Assembly (NCBI RefSeq): GCF_000024425.1
Contig: NC_013946.1
Span: 558,001 to 622,000 of the forward strand
Direction of reading: 5' to 3'
Length of the DNA: 64,000 nucleotides
Origin: Meiothermus ruber DSM 1279
Lineage (GTDB): Bacteria; Deinococcota; Deinococci; Deinococcales; Thermaceae
The position numbers and the translations under genes were made by a program. This document shows positions 17,373 to 25,343 of this stretch, piece by piece (the first letter of the stretch is position 1; each line of letters starts with the position of its first letter). The notes under the pieces are model-generated. The model ran no database searches. It was not told where the DNA came from and was given only the letters and a program-made list of their open reading frames with translations.

Positions 17373-17729
17373 TTAAAGATGAGCTACAATTTCCGCTCTA
17401 CCCAGCTCGACATAGCGGTACGTGTTCAGCAACTCGCAAAGCACGTCGAGCTGCTCCAGGAAGAGGGCCTCTAGAACTTGGTTCGAGATGTTTCCGGTGG
17501 AGACCAGGAGCAGCTTGTAGGGTTCACCCCGCAGGATCAGGCTCTGGATGAAGTCCGCGTCCTTGCTTACCACCACCCGCTTTTCCCTCAGCGAAAGGGC
17601 GTTGATCTCGCTATCTTTGGTGGCATTGCCCCGCGGAAGCTCGGAGGTATGCAGGGCATCGTAACCCCGCTCCCGCAAAAGCCGCACTAAGCGAAAGGGC
17701 AGGTGCGCGTCCACCAAAAAGCGGATCAC
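17373..17729 (-). CDS. DUF5615 PIN-like toxin
   Basis: 118 residues. FLVDAHLPFRLVRLLRERGY and VVVSKDADFIQSLILRG are the two hallmark segments of the DUF5615/Mut7-C PIN-like family, with acidic residues for metal-dependent RNA cleavage. It is encoded directly after a DUF433 gene with a 4-base ATGA overlap, the standard layout of this putative toxin-antitoxin pair. Cleavage activity is inferred from the family. Confidence 0.8.
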   Translation of the reverse strand: MIRFLVDAHLPFRLVRLLRERGYDALHTSELPRGNATKDSEINALSLREKRVVVSKDADFIQSLILRGEPYKLLLVSTGNISNQVLEALFLEQLDVLCELLNTYRYVELGRAEIVAHL

Positions 17730-17965
17730 GCCACCCTCAGCACCGCCCCTACCTCGCTGAGCTTGGCAGCATACAGCAAGCAGGCCTGGATATCCTCCGG
17801 CTCGAGGTCGGGGTAATCGGCCAGAACCTCCTCCGGGGTCATACCCCCCGCCAGGAGCTCCAAGATCACCCGCACCGGGTAGCGCAACCCCCGCACAGTA
17901 GGCTGGCCGTGGTTGACCTCGGGCTCGAGGGTAATGCGCTGAAGCAGGGCCGATGGGTTCGTCAC
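17726..17965 (-). CDS. DUF433 antitoxin
   Basis: 79 residues. The sequence ITLEPEVNHGQPTVRGLRYP, followed by LLAGGMTPEEVLADYPDLEP, is diagnostic for DUF433, a small winged helix-turn-helix protein found next to DUF5615 toxins. It probably binds its own promoter and neutralises the partner. It is transcribed divergently from the SARP-like regulator at 18014. Confidence 0.82.
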   Translation of the reverse strand: MTNPSALLQRITLEPEVNHGQPTVRGLRYPVRVILELLAGGMTPEEVLADYPDLEPEDIQACLLYAAKLSEVGAVLRVA

Positions 17966-18013
17966 GGCTTCAGTCTAGCACGCCCCATAGCCGGTACTTG
18001 CTATACTCCCTCC

Positions 18014-19603
18014 ATGGACGCCCTGGCCCTCTACACCCAGGGCCGCTACTGGGAGGCCCTCTTGCTGGCCCAGCAACAAGCCCGGGTGCAGGCTGTGGCC
18101 CTGTCGCTGCTGGCGCTGGGCCAGGTAGCCGAGGCCCAGGCCCTGCTGGAGAGCTGGCAGCCCCAAGAGAGCGTCGCCCAGGCCGAACGCCTCGCGCTCC
18201 TGGGCTTCGCGGCTTTCCGCAAGGGCGATCCTGCCACCTACCGCCGGTGGGCCCTGGCCGCCGCGCAGATTGTCCAGACCCCCCTCACGCTCTACCACCT
18301 GGGCCTCTCGCTGCCGCCCGCCGATGGACTCCTGGCCCTGCAAGCGGCGCTTGACCGCTGCGAGGGCCCACCCGAGGAACAGGCCCGCCTGGCCTATGCC
18401 CTGGCCCGCACCTATAGGCGGCTGGGCTGCTTGACCGAGGCTCTTTCCTACGCCAGCCGGGCCGTCCTGCAAGCCCCGGAGCAGCCCCACTACCGGCTGG
18501 AGGAGCTCACCCTTTTGGCCCTGGCGGGGGAGGAGCCCCTCCCCGCCCTGGAACGATCCCTGCCGCCCCTGCTGGCCCACGCAGCCCCCGGGGTGCGCTA
18601 CTACGCCCTCTGGCTCAGCCTGCTCCTGCAAGGGATGCAGGGCCAGGAAAGCCCCGAACTCCTGGAAGCCCTCCTGCGGCAGAACTCCAGCCCCCACCAG
18701 CCCTACGACCTGCCCCTGCTGGTGCTGCTCTTCAAGCACCGCCCCTCGGCCCGGCCCCTTCTTTCCCGCTGGCTCCGCGCGGCGGCCGCCGGATCTTCCC
18801 CCGACCCCCTGCCCCAGGCCCTCCAGTCGCTGGCCCAGGGCCTCTGGCACTACCCCCGCCCGGAGGCCCGCCCGCTCCTGGAAGCTGCCCTCCCCACCCT
18901 GCAGACCGAGTGGGCCGAGGAGGCCCTGCGGGCCGCCGCCCACCTCGCAGCTCTGGAAGGAGCCCCCCTCCCCGAGCCCTACCGCCGGATGGCCCAGGCC
19001 CTCCGGCCTGAGGCCAGGGCCCTCTTCCTGCCGCCCGAACTCCCCCCACCCGCCACCCCCTACCTGCGCACCCTGGGGGCGGCTCACCTGGAGGGCTTCC
19101 CTGCCCTCAGGCCCCGCAGCCTGGAACTCCTCACCCTGCTGCTGGCCCACCCCGAAGGCCTCTCGGGCGAGGCCCTGGCCCGGGCCCTCTACCCCGCGCC
19201 CAACCCCCAGGCCCTCAAGAGCGAGCTCTGCCGCCTGCGCCAGCAGGGCTTCGAAGTCCAGCCCCGCCCCTACCGGCTTTGCACCCCCATCGAGGCCGAC
19301 TTCCTAAAGCTCCAGGAAGCCCTGCAACACCACCGCCTGGCCGAGGCCCTCAGCCTCTACCAGGGCCCCCTGCTGCCCAGAAGCCAGGCCCCCGGCATCG
19401 AGCTGCTGCGGAACCACCTGGAGGAACAGCTCAGAGAGGCCGTCCTCCGGCAGCCCGACCCGGAGCCTCTCTACCGCCTGACCCAGCGCATCCCGGACGA
19501 CCTCGTCCTCTGGGAAGCCCTGCTGGAACGCCTGCCCGAACCCGATCCCCGCCGCCCGGCGGTGCGGGCCTGGGTGCGGCGGCTCAACGCCCAGTACCGC
19601 TAG
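18014..19603 (+). CDS. SARP/BTAD-like transcriptional regulator with TPR repeats
   Basis: 529 residues from the ATG at 18014. The first 370 or so residues are helical TPR-like repeats rich in Ala, Leu and Gln (YWEALLLAQQQARVQAVALS). The C-terminus has a winged-helix-like segment (RSLELLTLLLAHPEGLSGEA, then PNPQALKSELCRLRQQGFEV) followed by a bacterial-transcriptional-activation-type helical domain (EADFLKLQEALQHHRLAEAL). That is the SARP arrangement with the repeats placed first. Such regulators often bind direct repeats spaced by helical turns, and four GGTNACC boxes lie just downstream. It probably controls the following peptide/export genes. The ligand is unknown. Confidence 0.72.
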   Translation: MDALALYTQGRYWEALLLAQQQARVQAVALSLLALGQVAEAQALLESWQPQESVAQAERLALLGFAAFRKGDPATYRRWALAAAQIVQTPLTLYHLGLSLPPADGLLALQAALDRCEGPPEEQARLAYALARTYRRLGCLTEALSYASRAVLQAPEQPHYRLEELTLLALAGEEPLPALERSLPPLLAHAAPGVRYYALWLSLLLQGMQGQESPELLEALLRQNSSPHQPYDLPLLVLLFKHRPSARPLLSRWLRAAAAGSSPDPLPQALQSLAQGLWHYPRPEARPLLEAALPTLQTEWAEEALRAAAHLAALEGAPLPEPYRRMAQALRPEARALFLPPELPPPATPYLRTLGAAHLEGFPALRPRSLELLTLLLAHPEGLSGEALARALYPAPNPQALKSELCRLRQQGFEVQPRPYRLCTPIEADFLKLQEALQHHRLAEALSLYQGPLLPRSQAPGIELLRNHLEEQLREAVLRQPDPEPLYRLTQRIPDDLVLWEALLERLPEPDPRRPAVRAWVRRLNAQYR

Positions 19604-19724
19604 GCACCCCGGAGCGCACCACCCCCGGCGGGGGGCAGTCGGGGTGGGTGCAGGCGCGGGCGGTCTCCCTGAGGCCCAGAACCAGAAAAACCAGCAACAC
19701 CAAGAACAGCCGAACCTTCCGCAT
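19584..19724 (-). CDS. tiny putative secreted peptide
   Basis: A 46-residue frame starts at ATG 19724. It has a textbook signal sequence (MRKVRLFLVLLVFLVLGL, then a cleavage-like ARA). The short mature part has two Cys and three Pro (ACTHPDCPPPGVVRSG), so one disulfide loop is possible. Its last 20 bases overlap the end of the SARP-like gene on the opposite strand. The ribosome binding site is weak (GGTGGAAGC). A secreted signal peptide sensed by the TPR regulator is an attractive but untested idea. Confidence 0.45.
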   Translation of the reverse strand: MRKVRLFLVLLVFLVLGLRETARACTHPDCPPPGVVRSGVPSGTGR

Positions 19725-19746
19725 GCTTCCACCCTAACCCAGGGGA

Positions 19747-19818
19747 GGTAACCAACACGGTCAGAAGGTAACCAAAATGAGAGGAAAGGTCACCATTCTG
19801 AGAGGGGGTTTGGTTACC
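19747..19818. repeat. four GGTNACC boxes, likely operator array
   Basis: GGTAACC at 19747 and 19767, GGTCACC at 19788 and GGTTACC at 19812 are spaced 20, 21 and 24 bp apart, about two helical turns. The second and third boxes share flanks (AGGTNACCA, then TGAGAGG at the same distance). The array lies between the SARP-like gene and the peptide/exporter genes. It is a good candidate site for a DNA-binding protein on one face of the helix. Confidence 0.6.
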
Positions 19819-19825
19819 TGGGGGA

Positions 19826-19855
19826 GCTAAAAATAAAAACAGCCCTTTAGGGCTG
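19826..19855 (-). terminator. Rho-independent terminator reading leftward
   Basis: The perfect stem CAGCCC/GGGCTG with loop TAAA (19840-19855) is followed on the minus strand by TTTTTATTTTTAG. For plus-strand transcripts, the same hairpin sits 18 bases before the 24-residue peptide start and might act in the leader. Confidence 0.5.
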
Positions 19856-19873
19856 GAAAACAAAGGAGGAACC

Positions 19874-19948
19874 ATGGAAGGTTACAAGGTTACACGAATC
19901 ATTGCAAACAGCACTGGGAACGGGCCGGTGCTTTTGCGGCAGGAGTAA
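19874..19948 (+). CDS. 24-residue peptide with strong ribosome binding site
   Basis: AAAGGAGG followed by a 4-base spacer and ATG is the best Shine-Dalgarno in this region. The frame reads MEGYKVTRIIANSTGNGPVL and ends LRQE. It has no signal peptide and no Cys. It could be a leader peptide controlling the operon, or a precursor or signal peptide exported by the adjacent ABC transporters. No family is recognised. Its stop lies 22 bases before the ATG of the FecR-like gene, so the two are probably co-transcribed. Confidence 0.45.
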   Translation: MEGYKVTRIIANSTGNGPVLLRQE

Positions 19949-19970
19949 GAGGTACAACCTGGAAGAGGGG

Positions 19971-20525
19971 ATGACATTGATTGTGGGTGATCGACTGGAA
20001 ACTTTGGACGGCTGGCTGGAAGTAAGGGATCGCGATGGTTTGGTTGTTCGACTGGGGCCTTCCTCGGAGTTTTCATATGAGTTTGATCCCTTTGGAGGAG
20101 TCATTTCTCATCCTGCGAAACGCCCCTCTATTGTTCTGTATGGAGAGGTGTTCAAATTTCGCCACTACGTCCGACCATTGGAAGTGATGGCTTGCGGAAA
20201 GTACCGAACCTCGTGCTGGTATTGTCCATCCAGTTTCTACGTCCGCAATCTCGATGCCAGCAGGGATGCCTATTATGCGCTAGCAGGGGAGGTTCCAGTC
20301 TGGGAGTGGGACGAAGAAGGGAGGCCATTTGATATCGTCACAATACCTGAAGGTTTAAAAGCGATTATTCACCACGACCCACTCCAACCCATGCACAAGC
20401 GCTATACCGTCGAGGAAGTTTCTCCTGTTGCAGCAGATGAATGGGACTACATTTCCTCCAACTTCATGAACCCCAAGCGCTGGTTGGCACCCAAAGCTCG
20501 GCAGGAGGTGGTTGCGGCTGGATAG
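19971..20525 (+). CDS. FecR-like-domain protein of the export cassette
   Basis: 184 residues from ATG 19971. The N-terminal segment VGDRLETLDGWLEVRDRDGL, then VVRLGPSSEF (residues 5-34), resembles the beta-rich FecR domain. Further on is an unusual Cys cluster (C75, C82, C85 in ACGKYRTSCWYC) that might bind a metal. No signal peptide or membrane segment is visible, so it is probably cytoplasmic. An earlier TTG start at 19902 would run through the 24-residue peptide region and is less likely. Its end overlaps the ABC transporter start by 14 bases. The role is unknown. Confidence 0.55.
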   Translation: MTLIVGDRLETLDGWLEVRDRDGLVVRLGPSSEFSYEFDPFGGVISHPAKRPSIVLYGEVFKFRHYVRPLEVMACGKYRTSCWYCPSSFYVRNLDASRDAYYALAGEVPVWEWDEEGRPFDIVTIPEGLKAIIHHDPLQPMHKRYTVEEVSPVAADEWDYISSNFMNPKRWLAPKARQEVVAAG

Positions 20526-22311
20526 GAGAACTTTTCGATGGCGCCTGGTTGGGCTGGCTTTGCGCCAGGTGATCCAGGCGGCCCCCCTCGAGGCCACCCT
20601 GCTTTTGCTGCTGCTGGCCCTGGGGGGGCTGGTGCCGGTGGGGGTTCTGGGCTTTACCCGCGCCCTGGTGGACGGCCTGGTGGCCGGTCTGGGGGAGGGC
20701 GTGTGGGGCCCCTGGCTCTGGTGGCCCCTGCTGGGGCTGGCCCTGGCCTTTGCCCTGGACTTCCTGCTGGCCCCCTGGGTGGCCTATCTGCAGGGGGCGG
20801 TGAACGAGCGGCTCACGGCCCGGGTGCACCTTCTGCTGATGGATAAAGTGGGCGGCCTGCCCGACCTGACCCCTTTTGAGAACCCCAGCTTTCACGATGA
20901 GCTGCAGGTGTTGCGCGATCAGGCCCCCTACCAGCCCCTGAACCTGCTCATCTTTCTGGGGAGCGCCTTCCGGGGGAGCATCACCGTGGCCGGGGTGTTG
21001 CTGCTTTTGCTGAGCGCGGCGCCCCTTTTCCCGCTGTTGCTATTGCTGGCCACCCTGCCCCAGGCCATCCTAACCTTCCGGCTGCAGAAGGGGGTGTGGG
21101 AAGCGGTGCTGTTCACCGCGCCCGAGGCCCGCCGGATGCGCTACTTTGCCGAGGCCCTGCTCGAGGCCGACACGGCCAAGGAGGTGCGCCTGTTCGGCCT
21201 GCTGCCCTTTTTTCGGGGGCGCTACCTCGAGGCCTTCTGGGCCCTTTACCGCGCGGTGCGTCGCGCACGGGGCCGCCAGGCTCTGGGGGCCAGCGGCCTG
21301 GTGCTTCTGGGCGCCCTGGCGACGGCTGCGGCTCTTTTCCTGGCCCTGCGGCAGGCCCTTTCGGGGGCCAGCGGCCTGGGCAACCTGGTGCTGGTGCTCC
21401 AGTCGGTGGGCAGTCTGCAGCAGAACCTGTTTGGCCTGGTACAGGACGGGGGGATGCTTTACGAGAGCCTTCTGTACTTCGAGCGGCTGGAGCGGTTCCT
21501 GGCCCTGCCGCCGACCCTGCGACAGCCCCCCAAGCCCCGGGAGGTGCGCTCCTTTGAGGAGATCCGCTTTGAGCAGGTGGGCTTCACCTACCCCGACGGG
21601 AGGCGGGCCTTGCAGGACGTTAGCTTCACCCTGCGCCGGGGGGAGCGCCTGGCCCTGGTGGGGGAGAACGGGGCGGGCAAGACCACCCTGGTCAAGCTGC
21701 TCCTGCGCTTCTACGATCCCGGCGAGGGGCGCATCCTGGTGGACGGGGTGGATCTGCGTGAGCTGGATCTTGCGGCCTGGCGCCGCCTGGTGGCCGCGGT
21801 CTTCCAGGACTTTGGCCGCTATGCCCTAACCCTTGAGGAAAACATCGCCCTTTCCGACCTAAAGCACCTCCACGACCCAAAGCGCTTAGAGGAGGCGGCC
21901 CGGGCTGGAGGGGCCGAGGGGCTGCTCCTCCGGCTGGGGCCGGAAGCTTTGCTCTCCAGGGCCTTTGGGGGCACCGAACTGTCCCTGGGGGAGTGGCAGC
22001 GGGTGGCGCTCTCGCGGGCCTTCTTCCGCCAGGCCGAGCTGCTGGTTCTGGACGAGCCCACGGCCTCCCTGGATCCCAAAGAGGAGGCCCACCTCTACGC
22101 CCGCTTTGCCGAGCTGGCTAAGGGGAAAACGGTGCTCCTCATCACCCACCGCCTGGGCTCGGTGCGGATGGCCGACCGCATCCTGGTACTGAGCGGGGGG
22201 CGCCTGGTGGAGGAGGGTGATCACGCCACCCTGCTGGCCCGTGGGGGTGCCTACGCCGAGCTCTGGCGCTTGCAAGCCGATCTCTACAGCCCCGACCTGG
22301 CCGACAAATGA
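20512..22311 (+). CDS. ABC exporter, fused permease and ATPase
   Basis: 599 residues from a TTG start at 20512, placed by AGGAGGT three bases upstream. About six membrane helices fill residues 12-310 (for example ATLLLLLLALGGLVPVGVLG). The ATPase domain has Walker A GENGAGKTT (384-392), a signature LSLGEWQ (490-496, degenerate from LSGGQ) and Walker B LLVLDEP (510-516). This is a half-size type IV exporter that would act as a dimer. Such proteins export peptides, lipids or drugs. The neighbouring small ORF, MFS pump and second, broken ABC exporter suggest a self-resistance or peptide-export cassette. Confidence 0.88.
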   Translation: MRLDRRTFRWRLVGLALRQVIQAAPLEATLLLLLLALGGLVPVGVLGFTRALVDGLVAGLGEGVWGPWLWWPLLGLALAFALDFLLAPWVAYLQGAVNERLTARVHLLLMDKVGGLPDLTPFENPSFHDELQVLRDQAPYQPLNLLIFLGSAFRGSITVAGVLLLLLSAAPLFPLLLLLATLPQAILTFRLQKGVWEAVLFTAPEARRMRYFAEALLEADTAKEVRLFGLLPFFRGRYLEAFWALYRAVRRARGRQALGASGLVLLGALATAAALFLALRQALSGASGLGNLVLVLQSVGSLQQNLFGLVQDGGMLYESLLYFERLERFLALPPTLRQPPKPREVRSFEEIRFEQVGFTYPDGRRALQDVSFTLRRGERLALVGENGAGKTTLVKLLLRFYDPGEGRILVDGVDLRELDLAAWRRLVAAVFQDFGRYALTLEENIALSDLKHLHDPKRLEEAARAGGAEGLLLRLGPEALLSRAFGGTELSLGEWQRVALSRAFFRQAELLVLDEPTASLDPKEEAHLYARFAELAKGKTVLLITHRLGSVRMADRILVLSGGRLVEEGDHATLLARGGAYAELWRLQADLYSPDLADK

Positions 22312-22416
22312 GGAAAATTGGAGCAATCAGGCTGAGCTGCACGATGAAGTCGCTTACTACCGACCACCCGGCAGGAAGCCTACCAAGGCCGGAAACCTTG
22401 TGATGGGATCAATGGG

Positions 22417-23610
22417 ATGGCTCGAGCCCAACTCACCGGCATTCTGCTTGCACAAACCACCACCTATGTGGGCTTGCAGTTGTTTATGTTTGTGGCCCCG
22501 TGGTGGGCTCTAGGGTTCACCGAGTCACCCCTGGCACCTATTGGCATCTTCCTGGCCATAACCCTGGCCAATACGCTTCCTGGCCCCCTGGTGGGGCATC
22601 TGGTGGACAAGTCTGACCCGCTCCGCCTGCTACAGACTGCTCGCATCCTTACGGTGCTTTTACTGGCGGTTATTGCGCTTATCAGCTTTGTAAAGCTCGA
22701 ATCTATTGGGTTGGTTTGCCTGCTGGTGGGACTGGTGGGTTTCACCGAGTTTCTGTACTCGACTGCTTTCTTTAGCGCAGTTCCTCGGTTCATTGATCGC
22801 CAGGGTTTGCTAGGACTGGGCTCGAGGCTCGAGACCATCAACGCTGTGGCGGGTATTCTAGCGCCCGTAGTGGCGGGTCATTTGCTTGTGCTGGGTAACT
22901 TTACGGTTGCTTTTGGCGCTGTGGCGGCGCTGCTCGCCCTGGGTTTACTGGGGTTCCGGGGTGCCTCTGCTGGCAAAATCGGCGGCGAAGAAGATAAATC
23001 TTCCGGTACGGAGTCTTTATCCAAAACCGGTTTCGTACAGGGCTTGCGCCTTTCTGTCCGCCAAACACTTGCCGATAAAAAGCGACTGTATCTTATCGCT
23101 ATACCCGCACTGGCCAACGTGGCGATGGCCCCCCTTGGCGCTTTGGTGCTGGTCGCAGTGCATGATCTTGGCTTGGGGGCCCGCGAGGCCGGTTGGGCCA
23201 CCTCGGCCTTTGCGGGGGGTGTGCTGGCTGCAACGTTGCTGCTGGCCAGGTTTTCTACACCAAGACATCTCTATCCGGTGGGGATATCGGTGCTGGTGCT
23301 GGGCCTCGGAACGGTGATAACCGGTGCTGTGGGCTATCCATACCTGCTGGTGGGCTCGTTTTTGGCAGGTGGAGGCACCATCGCGCTCGGGCTATACGCA
23401 CGCACACTCATGCAAACACTGGCCGGGCCCTCAACCCTCGGAAAGTCGCTGGCGCTGCAAAGAACCCTGCGTATGTCGCTCCGACCCCTGGGTTTGGTTC
23501 TTGCGGGTGTGGGTGCAGAGCTATTCGGCTCACGCGCCGCGATTGCTTTTTTGGGTTTCTACCTTTTGATTGTGGGCTCCGCGGGTTTGTGGTTTGTACG
23601 CAAAACCTAA
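22417..23610 (+). CDS. MFS efflux transporter
   Basis: 397 residues with about 12 hydrophobic helices. The N-terminal loop GPLVGHLVDKSDPLRLLQTA is the loop 2-3 signature of drug-type MFS pumps, and the overall form resembles MefA/enterobactin-exporter types. It probably exports a small molecule by proton antiport. It lies between the ABC exporter and its decayed paralogue. Its stop codon overlaps the ATG of the next frame. Confidence 0.8.
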   Translation: MARAQLTGILLAQTTTYVGLQLFMFVAPWWALGFTESPLAPIGIFLAITLANTLPGPLVGHLVDKSDPLRLLQTARILTVLLLAVIALISFVKLESIGLVCLLVGLVGFTEFLYSTAFFSAVPRFIDRQGLLGLGSRLETINAVAGILAPVVAGHLLVLGNFTVAFGAVAALLALGLLGFRGASAGKIGGEEDKSSGTESLSKTGFVQGLRLSVRQTLADKKRLYLIAIPALANVAMAPLGALVLVAVHDLGLGAREAGWATSAFAGGVLAATLLLARFSTPRHLYPVGISVLVLGLGTVITGAVGYPYLLVGSFLAGGGTIALGLYARTLMQTLAGPSTLGKSLALQRTLRMSLRPLGLVLAGVGAELFGSRAAIAFLGFYLLIVGSAGLWFVRKT

Positions 23611-24985
23611 TGGAGACAAGGAAATGTTCAACGGAAAAGCTATTAGAATTTGTGCTGGTAATCCTGGCTTTTCAGCCCTTGCTAGTGGTAGCCCTCCTGG
23701 TTGCGCTCATCCCCGCCCTGCTGGTGGCTCGGGACTCCGGCCACATCACCTTTGCCTCCTACGATATGACCACGGCAGATGGCCGACGGGCCGCCTACTT
23801 CGACGGCCTCCTGATGTCCGATGCTGCGGCCAAGGAGCTGCGGCTGTTCGACCTGGCGCCCTGGCTGCTGGCCCAGCGCCAGGCCTATGCCCAGCGGGTC
23901 ATTGAGCGGCGGTTACAGGCGGCTTGGGCCACTAGCAAGGGGTTTGTAATGGCGGCAGTGGTATCGGCCGGGGCGCAGTACCTGGCCCTGGCCTTTGTGG
24001 CTTACCAGGCGGTCACCGGGCGCATCACCCTGGGCGACTTTACGATGCTGGCTACGGCGCTGGTGGTGGTGCGGCAGAACCTTTCTCAGGCGCTGGCTAA
24101 CCTGGGGGAGCTGTTGGAGAACTCGCTATTTTTTGGTGACCTCGAGCGCTTCTTCAACTTCAGACCGAAGATCGCCACACCGTCCGCGCCTCGGCCCTTG
24201 CCGAGCATCGAAGGGTACGAATTTACTTTCGAGCATGTGGCCTTTACCTACACCGGCGCCCCAAGTCCAGTCTTCCAGAACCTGTCGTTTGAGCTGCGGG
24301 CTGGGGAGGCCACGGCCCTGGTGGGGGTGAACGGGGCTGGTAAAACCACCATCGTGAAGCTGCTGACCCGGCTTTACGAGCCGGAGCGGGGCCGCATCCT
24401 GCTCAACGGGGTGGACATCCGTGAGTTTCCGCTCGAGGACTACCGGGCTATTTTTGGGGTGATCCTGCAGGACTTCGTGCGCTACCACCTCACCGCCCGA
24501 GAAAACATCCAGGTGGCTAAAGTTTCGGCGCCGCCCGACCTGGGTAGGCTCGAGGAGGCGGCCCGGCAGGCCAGGGCCGATGAGGTTATAAAAAGCCTGC
24601 CCCTGGGCTGGGAGACCATGCTGGGGCGGCAGTTCGACGAACAAGGGCAGGCGCTCTCCGGCGGGCAGTGGCAGCGAATAGCGCTGGCTCGGGCCTCTAC
24701 CGGGACGCCCCGGTCTTGATCCTGGACGAGCCCACCGCTGCCCTGGACGCTAAGGCCGAGGCCGAGCTCTTCCAGGCCTACCGCGAGCTGACCCGTGGGA
24801 AGACCAGCCTGCTCATCACCCACCGGCTCAATACTGTCCGCATGGCCGACCGCATTTTGGTGCTCGAGGGCGGCCAGATTGTGGAGGACGGTTCGCACCA
24901 CGAGCTAATACAGAAACGGGGGCACTACTACGAACTGTTTACTACGCAGGCCGCGACCTATGGCGCGGAGGTAAACAGGCCGTAG
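23610..24985 (+). pseudogene. decayed ABC exporter (5' truncated and frameshifted)
   Basis: Compared with the intact exporter at 20512, the frame starts at the equivalent of about residue 165, so the first membrane helices are missing. The ATPase part is otherwise good: NGAGKTT and ALSGGQWQR. Just after GGQWQRIALARA a one-base deletion near 24695 shifts the frame. The missing YRDAPVLILDEPTAALDAKA and the remaining C-terminus are read in the second frame up to 24985. One extra C would restore IALARALYRD. Two independent lesions make it a pseudogene; a sequencing error could explain only the second. Confidence 0.8.
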
Positions 24986-25199
24986 GTACGGAGGATGCTT
25001 GCGGTTTGCAAGCCTGCCGGATTGAGTATGACTGAACAGAAATCCCCTCCGGCTGCGACGACTTGCGGATTATAGTAGGCCGCGTGGGGTTGAGTGGGTT
25101 TTTCTCAAAGAGAATAATACCATCCCTACGAAACGAAGAATCTCTCCAGGCTCATTTTTTGCCGCTGGTGGCAGCATTGAAAATAGCGAAGGCTGCCAT

Positions 25200-25343
25200 A
25201 TGAGCAAAATCGGTGCCTTCCTCAGACAGCACTACCCCGCCCTAGCCCACCCCTCCTACGTCCGGCTGCTCTGGGCCACGGCCTTTTCCAGCCCGGGCCG
25301 TTCTGCCAGAAGCGCTGTGGCAGGGTATGGACACAAACGCTAA
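25200..25343 (+). pseudogene. N-terminal fragment of an MFS transporter
   Basis: A 47-residue frame begins MSKIGAFLRQHYPALAHPSY and continues VRLLWATAFSS, which looks like the start and first helix of an MFS permease. It then breaks into unrelated sequence and stops at 25341-25343, against the end of the dehydroshikimate dehydratase gene. It is probably a deletion scar at the boundary of the export cassette. The gap 24986-25199 holds nothing recognisable. Confidence 0.45.

Noticed and set aside
17975-19150. 391-residue minus-strand open frame opposite the SARP-like gene
   Set aside because: Gln/Gly-rich shadow of a high-GC gene. The plus-strand product has recognisable domains and codon use.
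19902-19970. Longer start (TTG 19902) for the FecR-like gene
   Set aside because: It would read through the 24-residue peptide region in another frame and lacks a ribosome binding site. The ATG at 19971 begins the recognisable domain.
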